64,000 nt of DNA from Blastomyces gilchristii SLH14081 (GCF_000003855.2 NW_003101674.1:25378-89377), one strand, 5' to 3'; shown: positions 1 through 11,686, counted from the stretch's first letter. Program-made: numbers and translations. The notes: generated from the sequence alone by a model not told the origin.

Positions 1-2046
1 TAGAGAGATTAAACCCAGTGTAAATATCAAATGATTAGAAGTATGATTAAACTCTAAGTTGAATTTTAAATATCACATTCAACAAAGAACTGTCAAGGCA
101 GAAAGACTATTGAACAACATAATCAGACTATTAAATACAGAGAGAGATCTATTCTTCCAGACTATGAGACAGTTATATATAGCCTGTATTACATCAGTAG
201 CTGATTATGAAGTTCAAGTTTGATGAAATAATTAAGAGAATTTCACTGAACTCTTTCAAAGTCTGTAAAACAGAGTCTTGAGAAGAATTCTAGAAGCATT
301 CAAATCATCTTCTATTAAAGTAATGAAAATTAAAGCTTTAATTTCTTCTTCTGCTATTAGATTTGAAAAGACCTGCATGAACTATGCACTGAGAGTTATA
401 AAGATGAGCTCAAATTATATAATCAGAGAAAGAGTCTCTTCTATATTTTCATCAATTAACTCTGGAAATGAACTGGATTGAAATAGATTTCTTGATTGAA
501 ATGAAAATAATTCTTCAAAGAAAATGTCTTCTCAACTTTACAGACTATGCTCTCTGATTAAAAATCAATTTTCTTCTTTAAATGTTGAAAAAGTGAATCA
601 TGAGAAGTTATCTCTCTGAAGAGAAAAGCTTGAATCTCTTATAGACTTACAAATAAGTGAACTATTAAAAGAGAAAGAATATGAACAGCATTTGAAGAGA
701 ATTTCTACAATTAATATAAAAGACTCTATTCTGATTTATTCAGATGACTCAAAAAATGAGAACCTGAATAGATTAGGCACAGGCATTGCTTATACTGAAG
801 ATAATATCAATTTTATCTCAGATTTCTGAAATCTAGACTGTGAATCTGAAGTCTTTGATGCTGAACTATTTGTAATAGTGAAAGCTTTCAAACTCATAGA
901 AATAAAATCTTATAAAAGAGAAAATAGTTTGAAAGAGATATGAATATTCTCTGATAGTCAAGCTGCTTTAAAAAGACTTAGAAATAGTCAGATTTATAAT
1001 GATTAAATGAATCTTGAACTGATCTTAAACTCTGTTTTAAAAATTCAAAAGAGAAGAATATCACAGCTGATAATTCATCTACACTAAGTTCCTGCTCATA
1101 TGAATATATATGGCAATGAATTGGCTGATTCAGCTGTAAAAAAGAGTGCAGAATTAAGCAGATCTATTCAAAAAATTATGTCCTGGTCTTTTATAAAGAG
1201 AAAAATAAAAGAATCTTGTTTAGACAAGTGAAATGAAAGCTGGCAGAAATAAAAGAAGAGTATACATTATTCAAGATTTGAAACAAAACCTAAGTGACAA
1301 TCTTGTTCAATTAAATATAAAAAGAAAATATTCTCATCTATAATACAGCTGAAACTAGGACATGGCTATTTCAAATCTTATATACAAAGATTTGATGATA
1401 GATTTGACTCAATAGAATGCTCATTCTGCAATACAAATGAGAATCCTGAGTATATTGTAATACACTGTGCATTATACAATAATCTCAGAGTCAGATTGAA
1501 AGAGAAGTATGATCTAAATCAATTAAATATGAGATTCTTATTCTCAACTGAGACAGGAATTAAATACTTAATAGACTTTCTATCAGAAACTTAAGCAGCT
1601 ACAAGAAAATGACTAAATTCAGAATTATCTGAATATGAAGAGGGAGAAATTAATCAGATATAGTCTGTTAAAACAGCTATACACTATCTTTTAATAATTT
1701 GTTTTATTACAGTCTCTCTTTACTTTATCTTTTCCTTTCAATTTCTTTCTATCTATCTATTTAATGTGTCTATCTTTAAGACTGTGTTCTCTTTCTCTTT
1801 TCCTTTGTCATGATATTGTCAAATGATTTCAAAGTATCAGAAGATGTTAAAACACTGCAATTTGTAAACAGTTTTTGTATTCTAAGCTGGAATTTTCTGA
1901 TTTTGCATATCTGAAATTGATGAATGTATAATAGTTAACTTTACAGATATAGGAAAAACCCTGAGAACTAAAAGTTCTCAGGTAGATGTCATAGTCTCTG
2001 ACTGCATACATCTATAATTGAAGAATAATAATAATAATAATAATAA
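1..2046 (+). mobile_element. LINE-1 copy: 3' part of a Tad1/LINE-1-like non-LTR retrotransposon
   Basis: Decayed 3' end of a non-LTR retrotransposon, cut by the window edge. It is collinear with 18189-20228 and differs from it mostly by transitions, so it is a more mutated sister copy. Broken frames still show the end of the reverse transcriptase (KAERLLNNII, then VADYEVQV near 95-220). An RNase H follows: IYSDDSKN near 735, an acidic helix AELF near 860, FSDSQAALKRL near 950, and PAHMNIYGNELADSA near 1090-1135. A Cys/His segment (ECSFCN, IHCALYNN) lies near 1420-1480. The 3' UTR carries a hairpin at 1960-1982 and ends in (TAA)n. It sits in the reverse transcriptase of the minus-strand Gypsy B1, whose sequence resumes at about 2047. 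Stop codons make it inactive. Confidence 0.88.
1960..1982 (+). other. LINE 3'-UTR hairpin
   Basis: A perfect 9-bp stem (arms CCTGAGAAC and GTTCTCAGG) with a 5-nt loop lies about 60 bp before the (TAA)n tail. The same hairpin is at 20149-20171 in LINE-2 and, on the minus strand with one decayed pair, at 13605-13627 in LINE-3. Conservation in all three copies suggests a structural RNA element of the transcript; its role is inference. Confidence 0.7.
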
Positions 2047-2900
2047 GCAACTCAACACTTCTCAAACATGGATATTGTATTCTTTCTTTATTTTTGAGAA
2101 GATTAGAATGTTATTTAAGTATACTATGCAGAAGACATTAACAAGGCCTTACAGTATCTCATTTATATAGATTTAAAAGATAACTGAAGTGTTACAGAGA
2201 CTAAAAGATAAAACAAGATATTCAAAATTGCTATACTTAGTATAAAAAGCTGTTTTTCAAATGTTGTCTTTGTTAACTCTGATTCTATGATAGATATCTT
2301 AGATATCAATCTTTGAGAACACTCTTGCTTCAGATAATTAATCAATCATCTCATTAATTAACAGTAATGAATAGTGATTCTTAACTATCATCTTATTAAG
2401 ACCTCTGTAGTCTATATATAGACATAGTCTACTGTTCTTCTTGAGTATAAAGAGTATAGACACTTCTGCTGAACTCTTTGATAAGTGTATTCAGTTCTTT
2501 AATTACACTTTCTTAAGATATTTGCACAGAACATTCAATTTCTTTACAGACAAGTTGTAAAGAGATCTGTATAATATCATTACATCATCTTTAAGATAAA
2601 TCTTATATTATATTATGATATCAGGAAACTTCACTACTTCTCTTTCTGAAAAGACATTCTTAAAATCTGTAAAGAGATATTATATACATTCATCTTCAAT
2701 GACAGATACTGCTGCTAATCTTATAGTAAGAGTGATAACTTCTTTATCTATTCTTAAGTCTCAGTCATCTGCTATATCGTATATTAACTCTATCTTTTTC
2801 TCAAGATTCTTCTAATGAAACTTTTCAGATTTCTCTATCACTGTCTCTTTATTAGTGAGACAGTATCATCATATCTGAATAACTCAGTTAATGAGAGAAT
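2047..2900 (-). pseudogene. Reverse transcriptase remnant of Gypsy B1
   Basis: Reading the minus strand, the reverse-transcriptase signature appears as VYLNNILIFSK near 2075-2110, where active enzymes have YxDD. Both catalytic aspartates have become Asn, the result expected from G-to-A transitions. Upstream on the minus strand the frame matches the same region of B2. LINE-1 interrupts it at 2046. Confidence 0.75.
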
Positions 2901-3311
2901 TGTTTTCTCTCAATTATAGAAGATTTAGAATGATATTCTTATCTATAATATTAACAGTGTGAAGAAGTAAACTGCTCTTCTCAAAGATTTCTTCTAAGTC
3001 TGTGATTACACACTTCACTTGAATTATATTAAAACAGTGATACTTCATTTCATCAGTAAATTTCATATAATCTGACAAGTCTATCTTCTTTCAATTCTTT
3101 ATTAAAGAAAAGAAATAGAATATGAAGTTAATATCTATCTTAGAGTTAAGTAGACATCTCACTGATATCTCTCTATTCAGAGTATATATTATAATTATAA
3201 TATAAACTCAGAGTTATAAGAATTATCAATTCTTCATTTCTTTCTCTTCTTTATCTTTCATGAATATATTTATTAGAAGAGAAGTTAACTTTAAGAAGAT
3301 ATCTTCTCAGT

Positions 3312-3382
3312 TTCTTCTCTTCTTCAGCTTCTTATAATTACTAGTATAGTGATTATCAGCTCTGTAGTTAAAATAGAGATTT
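3312..3382 (-). pseudogene. Decayed CCHC zinc knuckle of Gypsy B1 gag
   Basis: The minus strand reads YFNYRADNHYTSNYKKLKK. The spacing Y-x2-Y-x4-H-x4-Y fits a CCHC knuckle in which all three cysteine codons (TGY) have turned into tyrosine (TAY) by G-to-A change. A lysine-rich tail follows, as is usual at the end of Gypsy Gag. This marks the nucleocapsid end of gag. Confidence 0.65.
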
Positions 3383-3602
3383 TTATTAAATCTTTTTTAA
3401 TATTTCTTTACAGTGAGTGAAGAATTAGAATACTTGAAATTCTTCTTTACTTTCTCTATACTAGAGCTGTCACAGAACTGTTAAAATCTTATTATTAATT
3501 ACTTAGAAGAGATCTTATTAATCTTTTTCTCAGAGTATTAATTATTCAAATAGATTCAGAAAGTCAAGTTAATGAGCTTAGTATAATTAATTAATAAACT
3601 CT

Positions 3603-3980
3603 TATTATTATTATTATTATTATTCTTTCATTATACTCATATACAAGCAGAGCTTATAATGAGTCCTTGCATAATGTTAAATACAGATCAAGTGTTGATT
3701 ATACAGAAGGAAATACAGATGTTAAGATCACACTAAGATAACAAGAACATAGAAAAATACAAAGAAGTGACAATTAAATACATGCAATAATAACTTCTCA
3801 GCTCAGAAACATAGAGCAATTCATTGAAGCGATTTGTACATCTCTGTATTTATTAAAAACCTGAGGTGCTTAAGTTCCGGATTTAATGTATTCTCTCTGC
3901 GGGTTTCGAACTCACGCGTCTTGATTTCCCACGCCAAGGCGCTACCGGGTGGCCGCATTAACCATTCGGCCACCGGGGCA
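3603..3980 (-). mobile_element. SINE-1: full-length tRNA-derived SINE
   Basis: A 378-bp element on the minus strand. It runs from a tRNA-like head at 3980 through a body without coding sense to a hairpin near 3630-3660 and a (TAA)n tail ending at 3603. It is flanked by a 13-bp target duplication, attaataaactct at 3590-3602 and attaatgaactct at 3981-3993. Other copies are SINE-2 (three pieces, 23429-35035) and SINE-3 (14931-15064). This is the least mutated head of the family. It interrupts gag of Gypsy B1, so it is younger than B1. The tail and hairpin resemble those of the LINE, its likely partner. Confidence 0.85.
3875..3980 (-). other. tRNA-like head of SINE-1 with Pol III A and B boxes
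   Basis: The minus strand begins GCCCCGGTGGCCGAATGG, which fits the start of a fungal type-II (Ser/Leu) tRNA: TGGCCGAATGG is an A box with a GCC/GGC D stem. GAGTTCGAAACCC downstream fits a B box. No 3' acceptor strand pairs with GCCCCGG, so it is not an intact tRNA gene. The block is GC-rich and nearly unmutated in an AT-rich setting. Confidence 0.7.
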
Positions 3981-4689
3981 ATTAATGAACTCTGATACTG
4001 TGATATCATTGTTCATATCTTAGAAGTTAGCTTTGTGAGATAAAGCAGTATTTTTAATTAATTCAAATCATAAGTTAATTTCTCTTAATAGTCTTTAAAT
4101 CTTATATTGAAATCAGAAGAATTCTCATTATCTTATTAATATAATAAGTTAAACTGCTGTGCTGTTATAAAGCTGCAGTTGCAGTGATATTTAATTTAAT
4201 TCAGTAGAAAGTCTTTGAATTCTTCTCAAGTTATAACAGTATTAATACACTCAAGCTCTCTCTTCTTAATAGCTCAAGTAGTTACAGAGATGTCTTCAAG
4301 AAGATTGATAGTATATATTACTCATATCTCATGAGTATTAAACTAGCTCAGATTAAGACAGAATTTTTGTTCAAGAATATAGATAAAGCTGTGAAATTCA
4401 AACAATGTGTTTCTCTTATAACTCAGAGAATCTCTGATCTTAATCTCTCTATCTTCATGATAGATGTAGATGTGTAGAGACTGTGACAGTGATAGAACAG
4501 TTGAAGAGCTCATGCTAAAGTGTGCAGTAGATTCAGAAATCTCAGATTTCTGTCAGAATAGAGATGTACACACTTTAGAGAATGATGTGAAGTTTCTCTC
4601 AGAGAGTGAAGTCAGGTCAGTCTCAGTATAGATGCATGAGATTATATCAGTTCATTAATAGAGCTTGACTGATTTAAACTTGTAATCAG

Positions 4690-5238
4690 ATCAAGTAATT
4701 AAAATTATAATATAATAGAATCAAAGCAGTGACTAGTCAGTGATATTACATAGAGATAGTTATTTAAGAAGTTATATGAATGAGTTTGACTATCTTACTT
4801 AAATAGTAAGCTCATGAGCTATAGAGTTATTGTAAGAATATCACAGATATAATACTTAGTATACTAAGAAGATTATATAAGAAACATAGTAACTCTTATA
4901 TATATTTCAGTAGAAGAAAAAGAAATCACTGATTTCTTTGATAAGAAGTCAGTATCTAGTTATTCTATATAAATAATAGACAGATACTCTTCTCTCATTT
5001 CATGAGTGAGAATAGCCAGAGTGATATCTCAGCAGCATCTCACTACTAAGAAAAAGCAATCTGCTGACCTTGTATAGAAGTGAGATTCTTATATTCATTA
5101 ATTAAATCTTTCTATAATATATCTGAATGATGTTATAAAGTGATTGAGAACCAGTTCAGACAAGATGAAGTCATCCGCATGAAAGTGATGAGCCGCGTAG
5201 AACCGCAACAGAGCCTTGGCGCGGCCGGGAGCGTGACA
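4690..5238 (-). repeat. 5' LTR of Gypsy B1
   Basis: About 549 bp, collinear in inverse orientation with 10725-11274, the 3' LTR of B2. It starts with TGTCACGC on the minus strand at 5238. The other end, near 4690, is less certain because the terminal bases have decayed. Its first 75 bp (5165-5238) are GC-rich and intact, whereas the matching stretch of the B2 LTR differs almost only by C-to-T and G-to-A changes. That pair is a clear example of RIP. Confidence 0.75.
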
Positions 5239-5799
5239 ACTATATGAAATTTACTGATGAAATAAAATATTATTATTTTAGTATAATTTAAGTAAAGTGT
5301 GTAATCACTGACTCAGAAGAAATCTTTAAGAAGAGTAGTCTACTTCTTCACACTGTTAATATTAGAGATATGAATGTTATTCTAGATCTTCTATAATTGA
5401 GAGAAAACAATTCTCTTATTAACTGAGTTATTCAGATGTGATAATACTGTTTCATTAATAAAGAGACAGTGATAGACAAATCTGAAGAGTTTTATCAGAA
5501 GAATCTTAAGAAAAGAATAGAGTTAATATACTGTGTAACAGATAACTGAGACTTAGAAATAGATGAAGAAGTCATCACTCTCACTATAAGATTAACAGCA
5601 GTATTCATCATTGAAGATAGATAAATATAATATCTCTTTACAGATTATAAGAATATTTTTTCAGAAAGAGAAGCAGTGAAGTTTTTTAATATCAAGATAT
5701 AATATAAGATCTGTCTTGAAAATAATGTAATAACACTGTACAGATTTCTTTATAACTTGTCAGTAAAGAAATTGAATATTCTGTATAAATATCTTGAGA

Positions 5800-6510
5800 A
5801 AGTGTAATCAAAGAACTAAATACACTCATTGAAGAGTTCAGCAGAGACACTCATACTATTTATACTTAAGAAGAATGATAGACTATGTCTATGTGTAGAC
5901 TACAGAGGTCTTAATAAGATGATAATTAAGAATTACTATTCATTACTGTTAATTGATAAGATAATTGATTGATTATTTGAAGCAAAGATATTCTCAAAGA
6001 TTGATATACAGAATATCTATCATAGAATCAGAGTTAATAAAGATAATATTTAAAAAAAGCTTTTCATACTAAGTATAATAATTTCAAATATCTTGTTTTA
6101 TCTTTTAATCTTTGTAACACTTCAGTCATGTTTCAGATCTATATAAATGAGACACTGCAGAGCCTTGTCAATGTCTTCTATATAGTATACTTAAATGATA
6201 TTCTAATCTTCTCAAAACTAGAAGAAGAATATAATACTTATATTTAAGAAGTGTTGAGTTACTTGAGATAGTATTAACTCTATATAAATACTGAGAAATA
6301 CTTATTCTACATGCAGAAGATTGATTTCTTAGATTATATTATTAAGATTAATGATATTTCAATGAACAGAAGCTGAGTCTCTGTTATTAAGAACTGATCA
6401 GTGCTTCAGATATACTGTAAAATATAGATATTTTTAGAATTTGTAAATTTCTATAGATGCTTCATCTATGCATATTCACAAATTACTGTCTCTCTTACAG
6501 ATCTGTTAAA
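5800..6510 (+). pseudogene. Reverse transcriptase remnant of Gypsy B2
   Basis: Broken frames read LCVDYRGLNKMIIKN near 5890, SLLLIDKIID, AKIFSKIDIQNIYHRIRVNK near 5985-6045, and VYLNDILIFSK near 6185-6215. These are the conserved blocks of Ty3/Gypsy reverse transcriptase. The YxDD box reads YLND, one catalytic Asp having become Asn. Several stops are TGG codons turned into TGA or TAG, as RIP would make. Confidence 0.85.
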
Positions 6511-7539
6511 GAGAAGTGTTAAAGATAGAAAAATAGAATTATTTATTCTCACTCAAGATACTGTAAGAGTTTTTGCAGAATTGAAATAAGCTTTTACAGA
6601 TATTATAATACTGAATCACTTTAACTCTAACTTAGTCAGTGTGAGACTGATATATCTGAGAATAAGATCTATGAAATCTTTTCACAGTTGATACTGAAGA
6701 TCTTTCAATATTAAAAGAATTGAGAAATAATAGTCTCTGAGAATACAGGTAATAAAATATCTGTGAGAGAAGACTTTTTTACAGAGTTTATAAGATATTA
6801 TAAATAAAGATTAGTGATCTTCTTCTTTAAGAAGTTATTACTTATACAGAGAAGATATGATATTCATAATCAAGAGATGTTAGTAATTATTAAATTCTTT
6901 AAGATCTAGTGATATTATCTTCAGAGTAGTAAGTACTCAGTACAAGTTCTCACTGATTATACAAATCTACATTACTTCTTGATAATAAAGAGCTTGATGA
7001 GATATTAAGCTAGATAAGTGAAGTTACTTTCAGAGTATGATTTCTATATCTGATACTATTCAGATCAGCTTAATCTTATCAATATATTATCTAAATAATC
7101 TGACTATAATATAATTAATAGAGAGAAGAATTTTATAAAAGAATCTCTGTTATTACTGCAGAAGAAGCTGACTGCAGAGAATTGAGATTCTCTAAAGCTT
7201 AGAAACAGTGCTGCTAGAACAGCTGTGTAACTCAGTATAAAAGATAAAAGAAAACTCAAATCTCTGCAGAAGATTGACACTGAATATTATAAGCTTCTTA
7301 TATTATATCTTACTATTATTGAATTAGTAAAGAATGAAACAGTTTACAATCTTTCAATCTGACTACTTTTAGACTTCATTTATAAGTTACAGTAGAGAGA
7401 TATCTTTACTACAGCTTAAATTCAGAATTTGAAAAAGAAAGAATCTGATTTAAACTTGAAAGAGACAGACTCTGAGTGAGATAGTACTGCTAAGAAATCA
7501 AGTCACTGATAACTAGAAGAATGTAAACTTCTACTGTTA

Positions 7540-8460
7540 AATAATTCAGTCTTTATCTCTTATAGCAGAACAATGTATCAGAAGTTATTAAGAATTCATT
7601 ATAATAATTTTCATACTGAGCACTTCAGATTGGAGAAGACTGAAGAGCTTCTAAAATATAATATATTTAAGACAAGCTCTGAGCAAATGTCAAAGAGTAT
7701 GTTAAGACTTATAATATCTATTAAAGAATAAAGATCTCATAGTATAAGTAATACAGTAAGTTAATATCACTGTCTATTTCAAAGAGCTTATAACAGAATC
7801 TATTAATAGATTTCATAGTTAATCTGCTGAAGTTGACAAGAGTCAAAGAATATGACTTGATTTTAGTCATTGTTAACTACTTTATAAAGATAATCAAATA
7901 CATCTTTACTTATAAAAAGATTAAAGCCTCTGAGTTGACTGATCTGTTTTTAGATATTATTATTTATAATCACAGTGCTTCAGAATTATTAATAACAGAT
8001 TGAGAATTTCTCTTTATCAGTAAATACTGATCAGTCTTTTATTATTATCTTATAATAAGATATCTTCTCAGTACTGTATTTCATCTGCAGACAGATAATC
8101 AGACTGAATATCAGAATCAGATATTAGAATAGTATCTTTAAGTATTCTATTCATATTATTAAAATAATAGACTTAAACACCTTCTAATCACTGAATTCAT
8201 ATATAATAATGTAAAGAATACAATCTTAAATGTATCTTCTTTCTATATTTATTATAAATATAATTCTTCATTATTCAGTGATGTTATAAACAACATTTCT
8301 AAGAGAGAAATAGACAGTTAGAATGTTAAATAGATACAGAGAACAGAGTATCTCTCAGTACTAGAAGTAAAAGCTAGATTGAAACTTTTGAATAAAATTC
8401 ATGAGAAGACAGTGAAAAGTATCTACTATATTCAGAAGTAGTAAATAGAATACTATAATT
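7540..8460 (+). pseudogene. Integrase remnant of Gypsy B2
   Basis: Near 7560-7660 the frame resembles the zinc-binding start of Gypsy integrase (RIHYNNFHTEHFRLEKTEELL). The core shows YDLILVIVNYFIKIIKY near 7850, then LLITD near 7985 and FHLQTDNQTEYQNQILE near 8080-8130. These fit the first Asp, second Asp and Glu blocks of the DDE core. Many stops interrupt it. Confidence 0.8.
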
Positions 8461-8689
8461 AAAAACATCTTTCAATGAAGTTCTTGATAGAGAATTAAGT
8501 ACTACTTTCAGTAAAGAATATCAAGATAATAAGATTATATAAGAAGCTTAGTAAGCAGTGACTAGAACCTTTCTTAGTAGTAAGAGTGATAAATAAGCAG
8601 ATATATAAGTTGAAATTAATCTTAGAATTGAAATCAATTTATTCTATTTTTCATATCTTCTATTTAAAGCTTTATAAGTAATACTCTGA

Positions 8690-8880
8690 GATGAAGCTAT
8701 CTTGACTGAATAATATTATGATAAAGAGTGATACTGAATATCTTATAGAGAAAATATTAAATAAGTAAATATATTACAGTAAGCTTTAATATCTTATTAA
8801 ATAAAAAGATTATTCATTATCAGAGAATTTATAAGAACTGCTTAAGTATTTGAAAAATGCTGAGAAAGAGATTGTAAGCT
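8690..8880 (+). pseudogene. Decayed chromodomain at the end of Gypsy B2 pol
   Basis: The translation reads EYLIEKILNK, then YLIK-stop-KDY, then SENL-stop-ELLKYLKNAEKEI. With the stops read as former Trp codons this is the chromodomain pattern (IxxILxxR...YLVKWKxY...WEP). Chromodomains in this position define the chromodomain-bearing Gypsy clade, which inserts into heterochromatin. Confidence 0.7.
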
Positions 8881-8899
8881 ATGAGACAGCTAGTAGAAA

Positions 8900-10724
8900 T
8901 CACTCTGTTACATATCAAAGATATTGAGTAAGAAATACTTCTTAAGACTTCTTATTTTTCTTAAAGAGTTTTTTAGAGATAATCTTACAGTAATGAGCTG
9001 ATATCTTATAAACTTTGTAGTACTCTTCTTCTGTTTTCTCTTAAAGAGTTTTTAGAAGTTTAATAAGACTATACAAGTGTAAAATTTCTGAAGCAGTTAA
9101 GAGAAAGAGATATTTAAAATCAATAAAATTAATATTATCAATTCACAGACTACTACTATTCTAATAGAGCTGCAGTCTATAGAAAAAAGTAAAAAGAAGA
9201 ATTAAGATCTACTCACTGATAATTATACTCTCATCAAACTTATTTTTCACTGTTGAAGTCTTCAGCACTGATATCTTTATCTACTGTGAAGTTAGCACTG
9301 CAGTACTGTAGAAGAGCATACTGCAGAAGAGTATAAAAGATATATGAAGTATTAACTTATCAATTTATAAAGAATCTCAGTTATCTGCTTTAATTGAAGT
9401 GAGATTCTCTTCAATCAGTGATTAATCTCTGTGATACTTTCAATAGTGATACTGACTAATCTCTTCTTAAAACTAGCTATTCTGAGATGTTTTTTTATCT
9501 CAGAGATTTACACTTTCATCTTCTTTTATAGATAAGTAAGAGAGATCTTTTCAATCTTGATAGAATTTATTAATACTTAAAGCTCTGAGACTTTTACTCT
9601 GTACTGCTTAAGCATCTGAGCTTCTTATCAGAACTGATATAATACCTTCTTATAAGATAATACTTACAGAGAGACACAAGTCATTGTTACAGATACAATA
9701 AAAATAACAGAAGTAAAAGAAGAGACAGATGTATAAGATTCTCTCTTTCTTCAGCTGCTTAGTATAGTACAGATAAGTGACAGTGCTGATCAGAGACTGC
9801 ACTGAAGCCTTCTTACAGAGAGAAGACAAAGAAATCACAGAACTCTGTAAACTCAACTCAGCAGTATTCTGAGCAGAGCTCAGACATGTTATAAGAGAGA
9901 AACTATAGATTAAGCTTCTCAGAGTCACTGTTCTCAGAATTAAGCTCTTCTCAAGATTCTCTCTGAATGATTACACAGAGTCATATATCATTATATTGAC
10001 TGAAAGAGAGAGTGGCATTGTGACAGCAGTGAGAGAGACAGAGAAAGAATCAGTCATGAATAAACTGACTGACAGAAGAGATGACATCTCACTGCAAGAT
10101 ATGACTACTACTGTCACAGCTGTAAGAGAAGCAGAAGAAGAAGAAGATATGATAATAAGAGTGATACTCTCACAGCTCATTAATATCATTATCTTCATCT
10201 TTAACCTGGCTTTCTTAACCGTTACAGAGACTGCAGTTACATCATGAAGACATTTATTACTCACTAGAAAATGTCAGAATAAGCCTCTTATTATCTCTTA
10301 AGAACAATACTCTCATGCACTCACTATTGCAGATAAGAGAGAAGGAGAAGAAAAATATATCATAGAGAAGAAAAATCTTTTCAGAAAAATTCTGTCACTA
10401 CTGTTAGCTTTATCTCTAAAATACATCACTTTTGTAGAGAATTTCATATATAGAATAGAATATGATAAGAGATCTGTAAGCTACTTATTAACTATATTTT
10501 CTACATTTCAAATTGATATATAACAAATTCACTTATTACATATTTGATTTAAACAGAGATAAGAAAAGAAGATTTACACAGTAGAGAAACTCATCTATTT
10601 CTTTATATCACACACAGCATATACACTGTTAAAATCAGTTGACAACTATTACTATACAATAAAGATAATTTCTAATTCAGTAATCTTAAGAATATCAGAA
10701 CTATGCTCTTAAGAGAGAGAATAT
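8900..10724 (+). other. 3' region of Gypsy B2 without a recognised domain
   Basis: About 1.8 kb lies between the chromodomain and the 3' LTR. At 9650-10264 both strands are open over stretches of 83-97 codons and the base composition is less AT-rich. The plus frame at 9996-10247 is rich in Glu, Thr and Val with repeated TAVREXE units. I recognise no family. It could be an untranslated tract, a second ORF or a captured fragment. Confidence 0.4.
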
Positions 10725-11274
10725 TATCATATCTCTAGTCATGTTAAAACTCTGATACAGTTTTATATAACTCATTACTTTCATGCAAATAATTTCATTC
10801 ATTTCACAGACTATTTAAACTCATTTTCAATCACTCTATAACATTATTCAGATATAATATAGAAAGATTCAATTAATAAATATAAGAACTCTGCTTCTAT
10901 ACAAGATCAGCAGATTACTCTTTCATAGCAGTAAGACACTGCTGAGATATCACTTCAGCTATTCTCACTTATAAAATAGAAGAGAAGTATTCACTCATTG
11001 TCTATATAGAATAGCTAGATACTGACTTCTTATCAAAGAAGTCAGTAATTCATTTTTATCTTCTATAGAAATATATACAAGAGTTACTGCATTTCTCATA
11101 CAATCTTCTTAGTATACTAAGTATCATATCTGTAATATTCTCACAATAACTTTGTAGCTCACAAGCTCACTATTTAAGTAAGATAGTCAAGCTCATCTCT
11201 ACAGCTTTTCAAACAACTACCTCTATGTAATGCTGCTGACTAGCCACCGCTTCGGTTCTGTTATATTAAACTGT
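10725..11274 (+). repeat. 3' LTR of Gypsy B2
   Basis: Collinear over about 550 bp with the inverted B1 LTR at 4690-5238. The start TATCATATCTC corresponds to TGTCACGCTCC of B1 with G-to-A and C-to-T changes. The end is placed at the base where Gypsy A2 sequence resumes, by comparison with 33895-33915 of A3. The last bases are AT-decayed, so the boundary may be off by a few positions. Confidence 0.75.
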
Positions 11275-11686
11275 GTATCACTCTGAGACTAATGATGCAT
11301 CAGAATAAACAATTTAAACAGTGAAGAATTATCTTTGTAAGTTCTGTAATTATTTTTAAGATAACTGATATGATCTTCTTCTACACACTGAAGTCACTAT
11401 CAATGACTAAGATTTCATTTTAACAGATGTAAGTGTGTTCTTTCTTACACATAAATATTATATAGAAGTATTGAATCTTTATAGTTTAATTCAGATTGCT
11501 GATAATATAGTAATAAAGTTCTGAGATATCTGTAACTGAGTAGAAGTCTTCATGACAAGTACTAAACAAGATTAAGAAGATTAAATCAATGTTCACTGAG
11601 ACTCTGCTGAGTAATATAAGATAGAAGATATGATATGATTGAATCTTAAGAATATATAGATTACATGCTCATCTCATACACTAGAT

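Larger units (their letters stand above)
2047..5238 (-). mobile_element. Gypsy B1: 5' LTR, gag and start of pol, inverted inside B2
   Basis: Minus-strand Ty3/Gypsy element of family B, read from right to left. The 5' LTR starts at 5238 with TGTCACGCTCCC, then come gag, pol and the LINE-1 insertion. Its pol (2047-3090) is collinear with 5239-6250 of B2 on the other strand. The right junction falls where B2 begins abruptly in mid pol, so B1 jumped into B2. The bases 5239-5243 (actat) are the expected 5-bp target duplication; its partner is off the window. SINE-1 interrupts the gag region at 3603-3980. The rest of pol and the 3' LTR lie to the left of the window. Every frame is full of stops. 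Confidence 0.8.
5239..11274 (+). mobile_element. Gypsy B2: chromodomain Ty3/Gypsy element, 5' part off window
   Basis: Plus-strand copy of family B, starting in mid pol where B1 interrupts it. Decayed domains follow in order: reverse transcriptase, RNase H, integrase, chromodomain. About 1.8 kb without a clear domain comes next, then the 3' LTR at 10725-11274. Order RT-RNaseH-IN places it in Ty3/Gypsy. It was inserted into Gypsy A2, which resumes at about 11275 (aactg, likely the 5-bp target duplication). The 5' LTR, gag and the start of pol must lie beyond the left edge. Confidence 0.85.

Noticed and set aside
3875..3980. A functional tRNA-Ser or tRNA-Leu gene on the minus strand
   Set aside because: A and B boxes are present, but the 3' acceptor strand does not pair with the 5' strand, the anticodon arm is not convincing and the block is the head of a repeated element with a (TAA)n tail and target duplications.
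9650..10264. Three ORFs as a transposon accessory gene
   Set aside because: They overlap on opposite strands and are built from short repetitive units. They are reported as an oddity rather than as genes.
4690..11274. One large inverted-repeat transposon with 550-bp terminal inverted repeats
   Set aside because: The inverted copies at 4690-5238 and 10725-11274 are LTRs of two Gypsy elements in opposite orientation. Pol of one element starts abruptly in mid frame at 5239, and gag/pol of the other lies to the left.
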